Below are positions 30,491 through 42,442 of a DNA stretch of 64,000 nt, piece by piece. This stretch comes from Viola odorata (lineage: Eukaryota; Streptophyta; Magnoliopsida; Malpighiales; Violaceae), in NCBI GenBank assembly GCA_963691705.1, contig OY829538.1, positions 35,918,836-35,982,835 of the forward strand, given 5' to 3'. Within the stretch, counting starts at the first letter, position 1; every line of letters starts with the position of its first letter. The notes beneath the pieces are model-generated. The model was not told the DNA's origin, did not search any database, and was given only the letters and a program-made list of their open reading frames with translations. The translations under genes and the position numbers were made by a program.

Positions 30491-32837
30491 TGATGCGATG
30501 GTTGTAACACCTATCATTGGAAGTCATGGGGTAAGAAGGACCCTTGTCGATAACGGGAGTGCAGTGAATCTATTCTCGTTGGAAGCATACAACTTGATGA
30601 AATGACCTGACGGTGAGCTATCGTCCTGCACGAGGCCAATTATTGGGATTGATGGAGTACCGATTCCGGTAGCAGGAATAACATCCCTGTCGGTGTACTT
30701 CCGGGAGGACACATCCAAACGCTCCGAAGAGCTACTATTTCTGGTCGTAGACCTAACGTTACCATATAACGCCATTTTGGGGCGACCTTTCCTTAATCGT
30801 TTTGGAGTAGCCATATCTCAAAAACACCTGCGGATGAAATATCCCTCATGGGGCGGCGTGGTCTCAATCAAAGGGGACCAAAAGCTGGCAGCCGAATGCT
30901 ACTTACTCATGACTCAAAGGAGCTGTGACCGCTACGTTTGCGTGGCAGACGACCCTTTCGATGACAAAGAAGAAAAGTGCACTCAGCCGCTAGATCAGAT
31001 GATATCACTCCCTATCGGTAAAGATAGCGAAATGAATCTCTTAGCCAGTGAGAAACTAAGCCTGGAAGAGAACGCGCAGCTAATCCGGCTGTTGAGGAAA
31101 TACAAGGGAGAGTTTGCGTGGAAGCCATCAGACATGCCCGGAATCTCTCGGGAGGTTGCGGAACACCGACTAAACGTTAGTCCTGAGGCCAAACCTGTCC
31201 AACAAAGGCGACGTGCTTTTTCGTCGGAAAAGATAGCCGCCATCGAAAAAGAATTGCTAAAGCTCACAGAGGCGGGGTTCATTCGAGAAGTCCAATACCC
31301 GACCTGGCTAGCCAATCCTGTGTTAGTCCCAAAGCCTAACGGGGACTGGCGCATGTGTATCGATTTTACTGACCTAAATAATGCCTGTCCCAAGGACTGC
31401 TATCCCCTTCCGCGAATAGATCAGTTAGTCGATCAAACCGCTGGGTATGCTTATCTAAGCTCCCTAGATGCGAATTCCGGATATCACCAAATCCCTATGG
31501 CTGTAGAGGACGAAGAAAAAACTGCCTTCATTACTCCCAGGGCTACATACTGCTATAACGCAATGCCGTTTGGGCTAAAGAATGCCGGTGCAACGTTTCA
31601 GCGTATGGCAAATAAAGTTTTTGAAAATCAAATCGGGAAAAATGTAGAGGCCTACGTAGACGACATCTTGATTAAAAGCCGGAGTTTCAGAGAACACCTC
31701 GCTGACTTGAAAGAGGTTTTCAATGTGATGAGAAAGCACAAGATGAAGTTAAACCCGCGGAAGTGCATGTTTGCGTTCCAAACGGGAAAATTCTTGGGCT
31801 ATGTGGTCAGCCGGAAGGGCATCCAACCCAACCCGTCAAAGATAAAAGCCATCCAGGATATGATATCCCCGCGAACTGTCAAAGAAATACAGAAGTTAAC
31901 CGGGCGCATCATTGCGTTGGGGCGATGCATATCTAAGCAAGGCGAGAGATGTTTGCCTTTCTTCAAAGTCATCCGCAACAAGGCTCCCTTCGGATGGACA
32001 GAGGAATGTGAGAAAGCGTTTGCAGGACTAAAAGCTTACCTATCATCAGATTTAGTGCTAACGAGACCCGAGCCCGGTGATGAGCTATATCTATACTTGG
32101 GAATAGCCGACGAGGTAGTCAGCGCCGTCCACGCGCGATGTGAAGGGCACGCGCATCGTCCTGTATTCTTCGTGAGTCACATATTGAAAGATGCCGAATT
32201 GCGATACGCTCCTATCGAGAAGATAGCACTCGCTCTAGTACAGGCCACGCGAAAGATGGATCGATACTTCCAAGCCCACCCTGTCATCGTACTTACGGAT
32301 CAGCCGTTGAGAAGAATCTTCAGAAAACCTGAGTCTTCAGGAAGAATGTTAATTTGGGCTATCAAACTTGAGCAATACGGGCTGCAATACAAAGCTAGAC
32401 CGGCCGTTAAAGCCCAAGCGTTAGCTGACTTCATAGCTGAGTGCACATTCGCAAAGGACACAAAGATAGACCTGTTGGAGGAAGAAGCGAAAAATTCATG
32501 CCTACCGTCTCCAGAGACATATACAGACACGTGGGTCATCCACGTGGATGGAGCAAAAAATCAAGAATTAGCAGGCGTAGGAGTTTTCTTAGCTGGACCA
32601 AACGGCCTGGAGATGCGATACGCCATCAGAATCCTGCAGCCATTGTCCAACAATGCGGCTGAATACGAAGAGATGCTGGCGGGACTCAGAATCGGAAACA
32701 GTTTCTCCATCGAAGCCACCCCCGGTATGGAGAAGGAAGACAAAACACGTTTAAGGATCCGAGGAGATTCCAAGTTAATAATGGATCAGGTCCTGGGGAA
32801 TTCCCAAGCCAGAGAACCCATCATGGCCAATACTTAG
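30336..32837 (+). pseudogene. Protease, RT, RNase H and second RNase H of Tat-C
   Basis: One frame, with a single stop TGA at 30603-30605 (LMK then stop then PD, where Tat-B and Tat-D have Arg: a CGA to TGA change). Protease: RRTLVDNGSAVNLFSLEAYN and NAILGRPFLNRFG. RT: PNGDWRMCIDFTDLN, LDANSGYHQIPMA, MPFGLKNAGATFQRM, YVDDILIKS. First RNase H is degenerate at its leading Asp; second RNase H has VIHVDGAKNQELAG, NNAAEYEEMLAGLR and IRGDSKLIMDQ. A small deletion near 32826 (REPIMANT where relatives read REPIMVQYLAK) ends the frame. Confidence 0.9.
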
Positions 32838-34291
32838 CCAAAGTGAAACATGAGCTATCAGAGATACAGGAAAAAGGCACCCTGGTTACCTTCAAGCACA
32901 TTCCTAGAGAAAACAATGGAGAGGCCGATAGCCTCGCCAAAATGGCAGCCAATCCGGAAGCCTCAATACCCAGAGACGTGCGCTATGGAGAACTGTCTAC
33001 ACCCTCTTTCATGGAAGAGCAGGCATCGCTCTGTGTGGAAGAAATGGAAAATGATTGGAGGATCCCAGTGATAGAATATCTAAAGCATGATAAGCTACCG
33101 GGAGACCAGACAGAGAAAAAGAAAGTCCTAAAATGGGCAGCACGATGCACATATTATAACGGAGAGTTAATACGAAGATGCTTCTCACATCCGGCCGCTA
33201 AATGCATAACGGAATAAGAAGGCTTGCATGCGTTACGAGAAATTCACGAACGGATATGTGGCATGCACATCGCCAGCGGCACTCTGGCAGCCCAAGTCTT
33301 TCGGTCGGGATTTTACTGGCCCACCATTCGACGAGATTGTCACAACTTCGTGAAAACCTGTTAGAAATGCCAGGAATATGCTAAGATTCCTCGAAAACCT
33401 GCTGTGCCAATTTCAGAAATAGTGGCTCCGTGCCCGTTTGCAAAATGGGGGATTGACATCCTGGGCCCGTTTCCAAAGGCCAGATCTCAGTTAAAATTCG
33501 TGGTCGTAGTGGTAGACTACTTCACAAAGTGGGCCGAAGCCGAGGCGTTAGCTACCATTACCACCGAAAAAATTTGGCGTTTCTTCAAACACCAAGTCAT
33601 CATGAGATTTGGAGTACCGCGCGTGCTAGTCAGCGACAACGGGACACAATTTACAAGCCAGTTCTTCAGGGATCAATGTGCGGAGTTTCAGATAGAGCAA
33701 AGATTCTCCTTTGTGGCACATCCCCAAACCAACGGCCAGGCGGAAGTAACTAACCGCAGCATCCTTAGCGGCATCAAAAGAAACTTGGAAGGGTCCAAGA
33801 AGAAATGGCCAGACGAATTTCCGTATGTGCTATGGGCCTATCGCATGACTGTCAAGGCCAGCACGGGAGAAACCTCGTTCGCGTTAGCATTCGGAACTGA
33901 GGCTGTCACACCAGTCGAGATTGGCATGATGAGCCTCCGGGTGGCTCACTTCAAAGAAGAAAACAACGAAGAAAGGTTACGAGCTAACCTCGATACTCTA
34001 CCAGAAATACACGAGGAAACCCTCCTGAAAACTCTGCACTACAAGAGAAAAATGGCACAATATCACAACCGGCAAGTGAGGGAGCGATTGCTCAAAACCG
34101 GAGATTTAGTGCTCAGAGACAAGCGGGCGGCAGGACAACGTATGGGAAAACTCAGTCCAAATTGGGATGGACCGTATCGTGTCACCCGCATTGTGGGAAA
34201 AGGAGCATACCACCTGGAAACGCTTGAGGGAACGCCCCTGCAGAACTCCTGGAACATCGCTCGGCTGAGGCTATACCACGCCAGGAGCTAA
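32838..34291 (+). pseudogene. End of second RNase H and integrase of Tat-C
   Basis: It resumes in a new frame: LAKVKHELSEIQ, then HIPRENNGEADSLAKM with the last RNase H Asp. Stops at 33215-33217 (ITE then stop then EGLHALREIHE) and 33362-33364 (KTC then stop then KCQE) fall in the integrase zinc domain. From 33365 the integrase core is open to 34291: [40 protein letters not shown] (DD35E), then LSPNWDGPYRVTRIV and SWNIARLRLYHARS at the end. Confidence 0.9.
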
Positions 34292-34863
34292 TCGGGTAAC
34301 GGCAAAGTTATTCTAATAAATGAATATTGAGATATTCACCGTGCGTTTGCTACTGGTAATATGCAGGTAGCGAAGAATGCCAGGGGTGAAAATCCTATCC
34401 TTGTGATGGCTGGTCTTGATCAGACAGCTCATTAAGACGAGGCATGCCCTGGCATAACAAGGCGTTTGGGAGTGAAAATCCTATCCTTGTGGTAACCGTG
34501 CTCACATAGACGGCCCATTAAGACGAGGCACGACCCCAAACGGCTCCCCGGAGTGAAAATCCTATCCTTGCGGCAACCGTGCTCACATAGACGGCCCGTT
34601 AAGATGAGGCACGCCCCGGAATCCTTGGGAGTGAAATCCTATTCTTATGGTAACCCCATAAGGAGAGGCACGCCCCAAGGAGAGACCAACTCCGTCCTGG
34701 AAGTGAAAATCCTATCCTTGTGGTAACCGTGCTCACATAGACGGCCCATAAAGACGAGGCACGATTCCACGGACGCGAGGTACAACTCTTGGGGGTGAAA
34801 AGTCCTATCCTTGTGATGGCTGGTCCTGATCAGACAACTCACTAAGACGAGGCACTCCCCAAA
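34292..34863 (+). repeat. Tat-C 3' tandem repeats (GTGAAAATCCTATCCTTGTG family)
   Basis: About six degenerate copies, 70-105 bp apart, of GTGAAAATCCTATCCTTGTG followed by a variable part (GATGGCTGGTCYTGATCAG or GTAACCGTGCTCACATAGAC) and AAGACGAGGCAC. The same family lies after integrase in Tat-B and Tat-D. No coding sequence. Confidence 0.8.
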
Positions 34864-35168
34864 GCCTATCTGTGGCGGAAAGAAACAAAGACATCCCAAC
34901 TAGTAGCCGCGCGGTTGATACCCGGCGAAGTGATGTTGGAGCCTATCTGTGGCGGAAAGAAACAAAGACATCCCAACTAGTAGCCGCGCGGTTGATACCC
35001 GGCGAAGTGATGTTGGAGCCTATCTGTGGCGGAAAGAAACAAAGACATCCCAACTAGTAGTCGCGCGGTTGATACCCGGTGAAGCGACGTTGGAGCCTAT
35101 CTGTGGCGAAAAGGAATAAAGAAATCCTAACTAGTAGCCGCGCGGTCGATACCCGGTGAAAAGATGAA
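34864..35168 (+). repeat. 77-bp tandem repeat, four copies
   Basis: Units start at 34864, 34941, 35018 and 35095, exactly 77 bp apart, each beginning GCCTATCTGTGGCGGAAAG and ending GAAGTGATGTTGGA. The first two are nearly identical; the last is more diverged and shorter. I did not see this array in Tat-B. Confidence 0.92.
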
Positions 35169-35557
35169 TGAAGAAATGACCATACTGCAACAACAACGTT
35201 GAAACAGACGAAAAGCCCCCTCTGACAACGAGGGACGGTAGGAATATGAGTGCAGCAGATGCGGAAGCAACGCTGATTTACTCTAAAAAATGCTATCGGA
35301 GGATATAATGGTAATACTACTCGAACGCAGCTGATGAAAAGCAAACGGGATGCAACCCGAAATTATGTGTCTATGGAGACCTAACGCCAAACGTCCCAGG
35401 CGGACAAGTGATTAAATGGCATTATGAAGAAAAGCAAATAAAGAACTTCTGTCCAAAAAGAGTGGATTAGCCGAGTCAAGGCCGACATCGTTTAAAATTA
35501 CAAAATAAGGATGGGCCCGTCAGCCACAAAATGTAAAACATCTAAATAACAAAAAGC
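35169..35557. other. Spacer between the 77-bp repeat and aORF4 of Tat-C
   Basis: No gene or clear repeat seen. It would hold the 3' end and polyadenylation signals of the antisense aORF4 transcript. Confidence 0.4.
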
Positions 35558-37838
35558 CTAAAGACTGGGTGGCGCGTTGACCCCTACTTGCTGAGCAGCC
35601 TTCCACTGGTAGAAACTGCTATCATTAATGGCTGAGGCTCTCTTGTCAAAATACGCAGAAAGATCCTCAATACGGAGCTCCTTAACTCCATAATGATGCA
35701 TCACGGCTTCTGACATGACTCCCCCACCCTGCTCAAAGTACCAACGGTTCTTCTCAGCGTTAAGGGAGGCATCGGCAGATAGCTCGGTGTTTTTCTGTCT
35801 CCTGGCGTAGGCTATTCTCCTCCTGAGAGAGGCGTAGGGCCAAATCAGCACGCTGTCTCTTCTCTTCCTCCAAAGCCAACTTAGCGGCCTCCAACTCTTG
35901 TTTCACCGCGGTAACCTCTCCCCGAGCAGTCTCCATACCTTCGTTGGCAGCAGCAAGGGCATTTTCAAGACGTTGTCGTTCCTCCGACAGCCTGCTTATC
36001 TCTCCCCGCCCGTTAGCTGCAGCCCTGGCATTCTCCTCATCCATATAGTGAAGATGGCAAAGCATAGAAAACGCCTGAGAGCGAAGGAGATTGATGCGCC
36101 CCTGATCGCCCCGAGCCACAAAGGCATCTCTCTCTCTTAGAAGAGACAAAATCTCTGCTACCAGATAAGCGGTAGAGGAAAGCACGGTCTCATGATCGGC
36201 ATCGGCAGGAAACTGCAGAATACTGTCCCTAAAGGAGCGCAAGCTGACGTGATGAGTCGGCATGAGAGGAGGATCGTAAGGAGAAATACCGACCATTAAG
36301 GCAGGAGCGGGCCCACCCCTCACGATAGGTGGATGAGGCATCGGAACAAAGAACAACGCACCAGGAGAAGCTGGCCGGCTAGAGAGGCCTTCCGCGTTAG
36401 GCATCGAGACCTCGTTGCCTCCGGGCACCTCAGGATTAAGGGCATCAGAATCATAGCCCGTTGGGGTGTGCGCAGAATGAATCGGGGAGCCAGGAGGCAC
36501 ATGGGGTTCACCGCCAAAATCAGCGGGTTCTGGTTGATCAGCAGACATACCCCCGCCCCCAGGAACACTTGAACTATGATGAGCAGCCGAAGAAGAAGGG
36601 CTAGTCTGAAGATCATAGCGAGCCTTCTTCTGACGCTCGCGAAGGACATCTGCGATACCCATATCTCCCTCGGAGGTAGAGGGGGCAGAAGCAGCAACGA
36701 CTTCCTAAATAAGGCAGAACGTGATAAGGAAATCATGTACAAAGAAAGACAAAGTCTCAAAAGTAAGAAAAATGCTCACCTGAGCGGTGGAGGACGCAAG
36801 AGGAATCCCAACAGGAATCGGACCAACCGTAGCCTCTGAAGAAACAACAGTCTGGGACGAAACGGATGGGACAGCACGAGCTCTCCTAGGCCTTTTCTGT
36901 CTCACAACTCGAGTACCCGTAACGCTAGCGGTGGCCTCCCTTTCCTCAGCGTTAGCGGCAGCAGCAGCCCTAGCTTCAGCGATAGCTTTCTTCTTCGCCT
37001 CCTGTTTCCTCCTCCTTCGGAAATACTCGGGCTCCCAACCAGGCGGAGGCACTGCACAATCACAAAATGTTAGCGTTAGTACTTCTTGACAAACACAAAA
37101 GAAAAAGGTTAAACACTCACCCTTCTTGCACTGTTCCACGGGTAACCCGTTAGCCACTTTTCGGGCATCAACGCTAAAATCAAATTGAAGCAGCGTCTTC
37201 AACCAACCATCCTCCGGGTCGGAAAGGGGTTTCCGATGACCCCAAGCCCCATCTTTAATTGTCTCATTGAAGCCAGCCCTCTACAACGGCTCCGGCAGAT
37301 CAACAATAAAAAATTCCTCTTTCCAGTGAGGAATAGATGACTCAATACCCATAAGTTTCCAGGTAAAGGGCTTCAAAGAACCGTCTTCGTAGCGAGGCGA
37401 TATCGAGATCACCCCTTTACGAGAATATAACTGAAAAATGTCATGGAGCAACGCTAAAGTGGGAGATTCTATCCCCTTGAAACGGCACAGTGCGGCAAAG
37501 GCACTAACAACGTAAATCGCGTTAGGACTTAACTGAGCCGGAGCCAGATCAGAATCAACCAACAACAATTTTATGAGCGGGTCAAGAGGGAGACGAAACC
37601 CATGATCGAAAAGCTTAGCGTACAGCATTCTACTATTTTCGGGCAAAATGTTGTTCAGTAGAAGCGACTCAGAAGCAGGATGCACGGGATATTCCTTGGG
37701 AAATCGTGCAGAAAACACAGCAAGCCTACGGTTAATTAAGGGCAACGTGTACAGAGAAGTGGGAGTAGTATCAATTACTTCTTCCCCGGAGGACCTTTGG
37801 GGGTCTCCTTCTTTAGAGGATTTCTTAGTCCTAGCCAT
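35558..37838 (-). pseudogene. aORF4 of Tat-C: spliced antisense gene, PF04195-like domain plus coiled coil
   Basis: Start ATG 37838 (MARTKKSSKEG). Exon 1 (37838-37121) carries KLFDHGFRLPLDPLIKLLLV, LAPAQLSPNAIYVV, ISISPRYEDGSLKPFTW and WKEEFFIVDLPEP. A TAG at 37281-37283 stands where the family has Trp (WWR-GFN). Intron 1 (37120-37052, 69 nt) is GTGAGT...GTGCAG, phase 1. Exon 2 (37051-36780) starts PPPGWEPEYFRRRRKQEAKK, and is Ala- and Arg-rich. Intron 2 (36779-36705, 75 nt) is phase 0. Exon 3 (from 36704) has a Pro/Gly-rich part and a coiled coil (LSEERQRLENALAAANEG), with a frameshift near 35800 before the end at 35558. Both introns match Tat-B in position and phase. A weak TATA-like GGATAAATAC lies near 37950. 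Function unknown. Confidence 0.72.
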
Positions 37839-38478
37839 GGCCAACAAAGAAGAAACAAGGAGAAAAGAAAAAGACGTGTACCTTTGTACCTTCGTGAAAG
37901 AGAACGCGAGGAGTCTTGAACCAGAAAGAGAGAGCGGCGCAAAAGTATTTATCCAAAGGCAACAGCGTATAAGGAAAAGATAGGAAAAGAAAAAGAGGGT
38001 AGAAGAAACAATAAGTATAACCCTGAAAGGACACGACCAGTCAGCGGCAGACACGTGGTGAAGTAGCGCGTCATAAAATAAGGCACGCGCCAGAAGGTGC
38101 AAATTTGAAACTAGGACGAAACGCTTCTGCATTCGCAACTCCCTAGGAGACGCTTGCTCCAAACGCCTCTCTATAGAAGGACACGTGTTTTCTTTCATCA
38201 TTACCCTTCAAGTCGCATTAAATGAGGGACAGGGGGATTGATTAAAAAAAAAAAAAAAAACATAAAAAGCATCGCTGGCCTTGGCAAACGACGCGATGGT
38301 ACGAAGAAAATAAAGAAGGAATAACGGCAATATCACGACGAATCATCCAGAACGACAAAGGATACAAGGCGTTAGCATTATTACAAGAGAAACAATGTTC
38401 GAATGGGTTTTCAAGAAATAATAAAAGAAGAGACGACAACAAGAAAAGCAAGGAAAGGCCCAGGCACTATCACTACCG

Positions 38479-40598
38479 TTAGGCTTTCTCCCTCGATGGG
38501 TCAGAAGAACCGCTGCCACCTTCGCTAATCTCACCCATCACGAGAGAGATGTAATCAGCTACCTAGGCTGGATCCAAAGGGTCACCTTTGAAACGGGACG
38601 CAAACCCAGAAACGAAGGCCTCCAGAACCTTTTTCCTCCATAACTCTTCCTCTAATGGCGCCCTAGCAGCCCCCTCATCCCGAGCGAGCATCTCTTCGCG
38701 GAGAATGAGAATCTTCTTCTTTTCTAGCGCCAATTCCACCTCCAGAACCTCTATCTTGGCTCTCCCGATAGATTTTCCCCTGTCCAAATCCGTTTGGGAT
38801 GATTCACAGAGGCGCGTCAGCAACCTAGAATGTTCCACCGCCTTCTCAAGCTACACCTTCGCAACACACAATGCGCTGGAAAAATTGCGGGACTCGCGAT
38901 CGTGAATTTCGAATTGATAATTCAGATGGTGGAAGAAGTCCAGAGAATCATTCAGAACGTGGCGAAAGCGTGCCGAGGGAGGAAGTCGGAGAAATTCCTC
39001 TTTCTCTTTTTTCGAACTCAGCATCTCTCCTACCAAGGGTGCAGTAAACTCATCTCGAGAAAAAGGTTGGGGAACCCCGACAGCGCGAAGGGCATCAAAG
39101 CAAAACCCTGCAAGATTCATACGGTAGGCCGGGACCCCGTTAGGGCCAAGATTGATCGAGGAAGGCGGAGAAGAGCCCTGAGGAAAAGTACTCTTGAGAG
39201 GAGTAAAAAACAGCTGCGGAGTAACCACAGGCGGTAGCTCAGCAGTCGAATCCGCCACGGGAGGTGTGACCACTACGTCAGGAATGCAGTGAGCAATTGG
39301 AGAGTCGGGAGCGTCAGCCGTGGGTGGAGGACATTCCATTGGCGGGGCCTCTCCATCAGTAGAACAAGTTTTCTCCAACGCCTCAGCGGCTCCCGTTGGC
39401 TGAGAGGCGCCTGCCTCAGACGAAACAGCAGGCGTAGAAACAGTTGCCACATCCACAGGAGATGTCCCGGTAGCTTGTCCACTAGAGGCCACTCGAAGTT
39501 TTTTCCGACGCTGGGAAGCAGCAAGGGAAGAAGCATGGCAAAGGTCTGACTTGGCATCCGCATCCTCATCATCGCTAGTAATTACCGTCGTTGCGACAGG
39601 CCTGGAGTCCGTCCCCGTGCAACGCTCCGGTAGCCAATTTTCCACAAAGCGAGAAGTTCGAATAGAGCTAACGGGCCTTCGCCCTCCCCGGGCAACTGTT
39701 TTAGTTCTCTTCCTCGAAGGAGGAGCGTCACCCCGACTTGAGCCCTCGGCCGAAGGCGAGGCTGGCAAAGTTTGAAGCGGTGTTACGTTCAGAGGTGCAC
39801 CAGGGTCACCTGGGAATCAACCGTTAGCCTCCTATAGCAAACAAAGCGTGCGAGGACTAAAGAAAAGAAAACATGGAAAGAAATAAGCTCACCCATAACG
39901 CACTCTTCCAGAGGCTTGAACAGAGCAAAGGCACGAATACGGTAGTGGGTATTCTCATCTAACAAAGCGTTAGCCTGGTCCAGCTCAGTTCTGGACAAAA
40001 TCGCGGGATTTGTCCAAACGAGACCTGCCAGTTCTTGATTGAAATTGATACGCCACAAACGTGACGGTAGCTCCAGAACAAAAAAGCTGCTCTTCCAATC
40101 AGCTACACCCCTCTTGAAGCCGTGAAAACGTTGCCAAAACGACTGCACGAGCGCATCATCCCACCGGGGAGTAATCTTGATTAAACAATTGTAGCAAATC
40201 ATGCTAAAGAATTTGCGAAACAAAGTGATAGATGGGGCAAAAATGTTCTTCAACTCGCAAGCGCGAAGAAAAGCATACACCGCACACCAAGAGGAAGGAG
40301 TTATCTGGGCAGGATTAAGGCTATACTCCCGCAGCAGAGTTAGTATCGACTCATGAACGGGGAAACGGAAACCATAAAGGAACATTTTAAAATAAAGAAG
40401 CCTACTGTGGCCCCACCCTGGATTATGAAGCCTCATATCACTACCAGGAATAGAAGGCTCATGCCCAGGAGGAAAGGTAATACCATGTTCCTCCAGTTCG
40501 GCTTTCAGAACCACATCGCAGGTAAAAATACTCGGTGATTGGGCGACCTCGGGATCCATGGGCCTAGAGATAATCTGGCGAGGTCTATTCCTAGCCAT
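38479..40598 (-). pseudogene. aORF3 of Tat-C: spliced antisense gene, PF04195-like domain plus coiled coil
   Basis: Start ATG 40598 (MARNRPRQIISR). Exon 1 (40598-39893) contains LEEHGITFPPGHEPSIP, YFKMFLYGFRFPVHESI, LNPAQITPSSWCAVYAFL, LFRKFFSM and LELPSRLWRINFNQEL. The intron (39892-39810, 83 nt, GTGAGC...TTCCCAG) is phase 1, the same phase and place as intron 1 of aORF4. Exon 2 has a basic patch (RKRTKTVARGGRRP), an acidic Ser/Pro linker with ITSDDEDADAK, then VGEMLSSKKEKEEFLRLPPS and a coiled coil. Two TAG stops (near 38840 and at 38563-38565) replace probable Gln codons; the family end is the TAA at 38479-38481. Homologous to the Tat-B gene along its length. Function unknown. Confidence 0.74.
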
Positions 40599-41093
40599 AG
40601 CAAACCAACAAAAAGGAAATCTGAGAAGGGACGGATTGATACCTTAAAGGAGAAGAATCCCAGAGAAATCGGCGGACAGTGGCGAGCGGCCGAAAAGATA
40701 TTCGGGGAAGAAGACGAAGGAAAACAAAAAGGAAAATTCGAAGCCAGGGCAAAAGTTTTGAGAAATTGGAGAATAGCCCTTCTTAAAGGATAAAAATGCC
40801 ACCGCATTAATTGAGTTACCAATCGTGCGAAGACGCGTGTAAAAGAAGTTGGCCACGTGGAAGCGCATTAAAGAAATTTGGAAAAGAGAAGTTATCCGTC
40901 GAGACTCCCCAAAAGGGCGAGACAGTATTGACCCGGTCAAAGTAACCGTGAAGCGATTGCCTCAGTCCGGACAAACGCTTACGTTAGCTATCCACAAGAA
41001 TCAGCAGGCTAACGGAAATAACGACAAAATTGAAAAAGCAGAAAACATCAGTTTATTCATAAAATGCCAATAGGCGGGTACAAGGCAAAATGG

Positions 41094-41516
41094 CTAATCC
41101 TCATCAGGCCAATAAATGCCGTGGTGATAGACCCCGTCATCATCAAGGAATGGCATCTTCCCGTCAGCATTCGGGATATGCTGGTCTGCCTCTTTTTCGG
41201 GGCAGGACCCTGACGGGCATGATTTTCCTTTGGCACTCGAATCTGCCAACCCCGCACCAGCACTGATGGGAAAATCCTCGTTCAGCGAGCAATCAGGGGA
41301 AGAAAAACGTTTGCCGCCCTCTGGAACAGCAGAACCAGAAGGAGCCAAAGTTGTAAAGGGCGTCTGGGAAGTCCGTTTCCCCTGCTTCTTACGACCCTTT
41401 CGGCGGACCGGAGGCCTCCATGGTGGCGAAGGAGGGGGATGATCTGAGTCCGGTGAAGTCGGAGGAGTCGGCAAGGAATCACGATCCATGGAACTCAAGA
41501 AGTAAAAATCTGCCAT
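41094..41516 (-). CDS. aORF2 of Tat-C: antisense proline-rich protein with acidic tail, 140 aa
   Basis: Intact frame from ATG 41516. Very close to the Tat-A copy: MADFYFLSSMDRDSLPTPPT, SPPWRPPVRRKGRKKQGK, and the tail FLDDDGVYHHGIYWPDED. The basic patch is a candidate nuclear localisation signal. The frame upstream of 41516 probably belongs to the leader: a TATA box (CTATATAAGGG, minus strand, near 41579-41590) lies about 65 bp upstream. It stays open although three of the four module genes in this element have stops. Confidence 0.72.
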   Translation of the reverse strand: MADFYFLSSMDRDSLPTPPTSPDSDHPPPSPPWRPPVRRKGRKKQGKRTSQTPFTTLAPSGSAVPEGGKRFSSPDCSLNEDFPISAGAGLADSSAKGKSCPSGSCPEKEADQHIPNADGKMPFLDDDGVYHHGIYWPDED

Positions 41517-41578
41517 GTGACTTGCAAAAGCAAAAAAGAAGAAAAGGATGAAGATGAACAGGAAAGGAAAACCACACT

Positions 41579-41590
41579 CCCTTATATAGC
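41579..41590 (-). promoter_or_regulatory. TATA box of antisense aORF2 (Tat-C)
   Basis: Minus-strand GGCTATATAAGGG, identical in sequence and placement to the Tat-A box. Confidence 0.58.
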
Positions 41591-41999
41591 CGAAGGAGCG
41601 CTTCGATCCATGAAAAGTCAATTAAGACGCTTGGGAAGATAATTGCAAGTGCAGAATCCGATCCATCGCAGGCACCTCTGCTCGTTAAACGCACCAATCA
41701 AAGGGCACCAAAGAACCGCCCAACCACCTGCCACTGAAAAGACGGCACTGTAACAGTCAAGACAGAGCATTCATTGCTAAATCCCGGAACCCGACCACTG
41801 CAGTACAATGTCTCGAGGAAGACCCATTTTCGGTTGGGCTCATGACAAATATTTCCAACCAATAAAGTAAGCAACCAAGCAAAAAAAAGAGAAGACTTGG
41901 GAAAAAGCAAAGACAAGTTATTTATTTATGGCCAGGTGGCCTTAACGTTCGAATATATACAAAAAGCATAAGAAAAACAGCGAGAAGTGAAACCAGTGG

Positions 42000-42383
42000 T
42001 CAGATATTGGACCCCGCATCATCGTCCCCTGGCGCAATAGGAACCTCCTTTAAAGCGTCAGCGACGGAGGTCAGTTCGGAAGAACAAGCTCTCATGCCCT
42101 TTAGGCAGCAGGCCAACAGATCTTTCCTCTACTGCAGCATCGAAGCCACCACGTCAAGGTGAGCGCTGGCAGTTGCCAGTTTCGCCAAGCTCTCTAAGGG
42201 GTTGAAATCCTCCAGAGTGATTCCTAGCTGTCTAGACAGAATAGGGGTTAACACCCCCTGCAACTCCAGGACATCCTCGGAGGTCTTGGTGATCATCCTC
42301 TCCAGGAAGCCGATATCACCCTCAGTAAGATTCTTTAGGGTCAGAGTTTTGGAGATCAGGAAATTACGAGTCAGTTCATCCAT
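42000..42383 (-). pseudogene. aORF1 of Tat-C: small helical protein with one stop
   Basis: Starts at ATG 42383 (MDELTRNFLISK) and is collinear with the 127-aa Tat-A protein to the TGA at 42000-42002. A TAG near 42129-42131 replaces the second Gln of MLQQRKDLL. Without that change the reading continues through LACCLKGMRACSSELTS to the acidic end. The TATA box TCTATAAATC is at 42443-42452, about 60 bp upstream. Confidence 0.7.
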
Positions 42384-42442
42384 GGCGGAATATGGAAAGA
42401 AAGAACGTGAAAATACGAAGAAATTGGCGCAGAAAAACTTCT

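Noticed and set aside
34864..35168. CRISPR-like array
   Set aside because: The 77-bp units are contiguous tandem repeats without spacers, in plant retrotransposon DNA.
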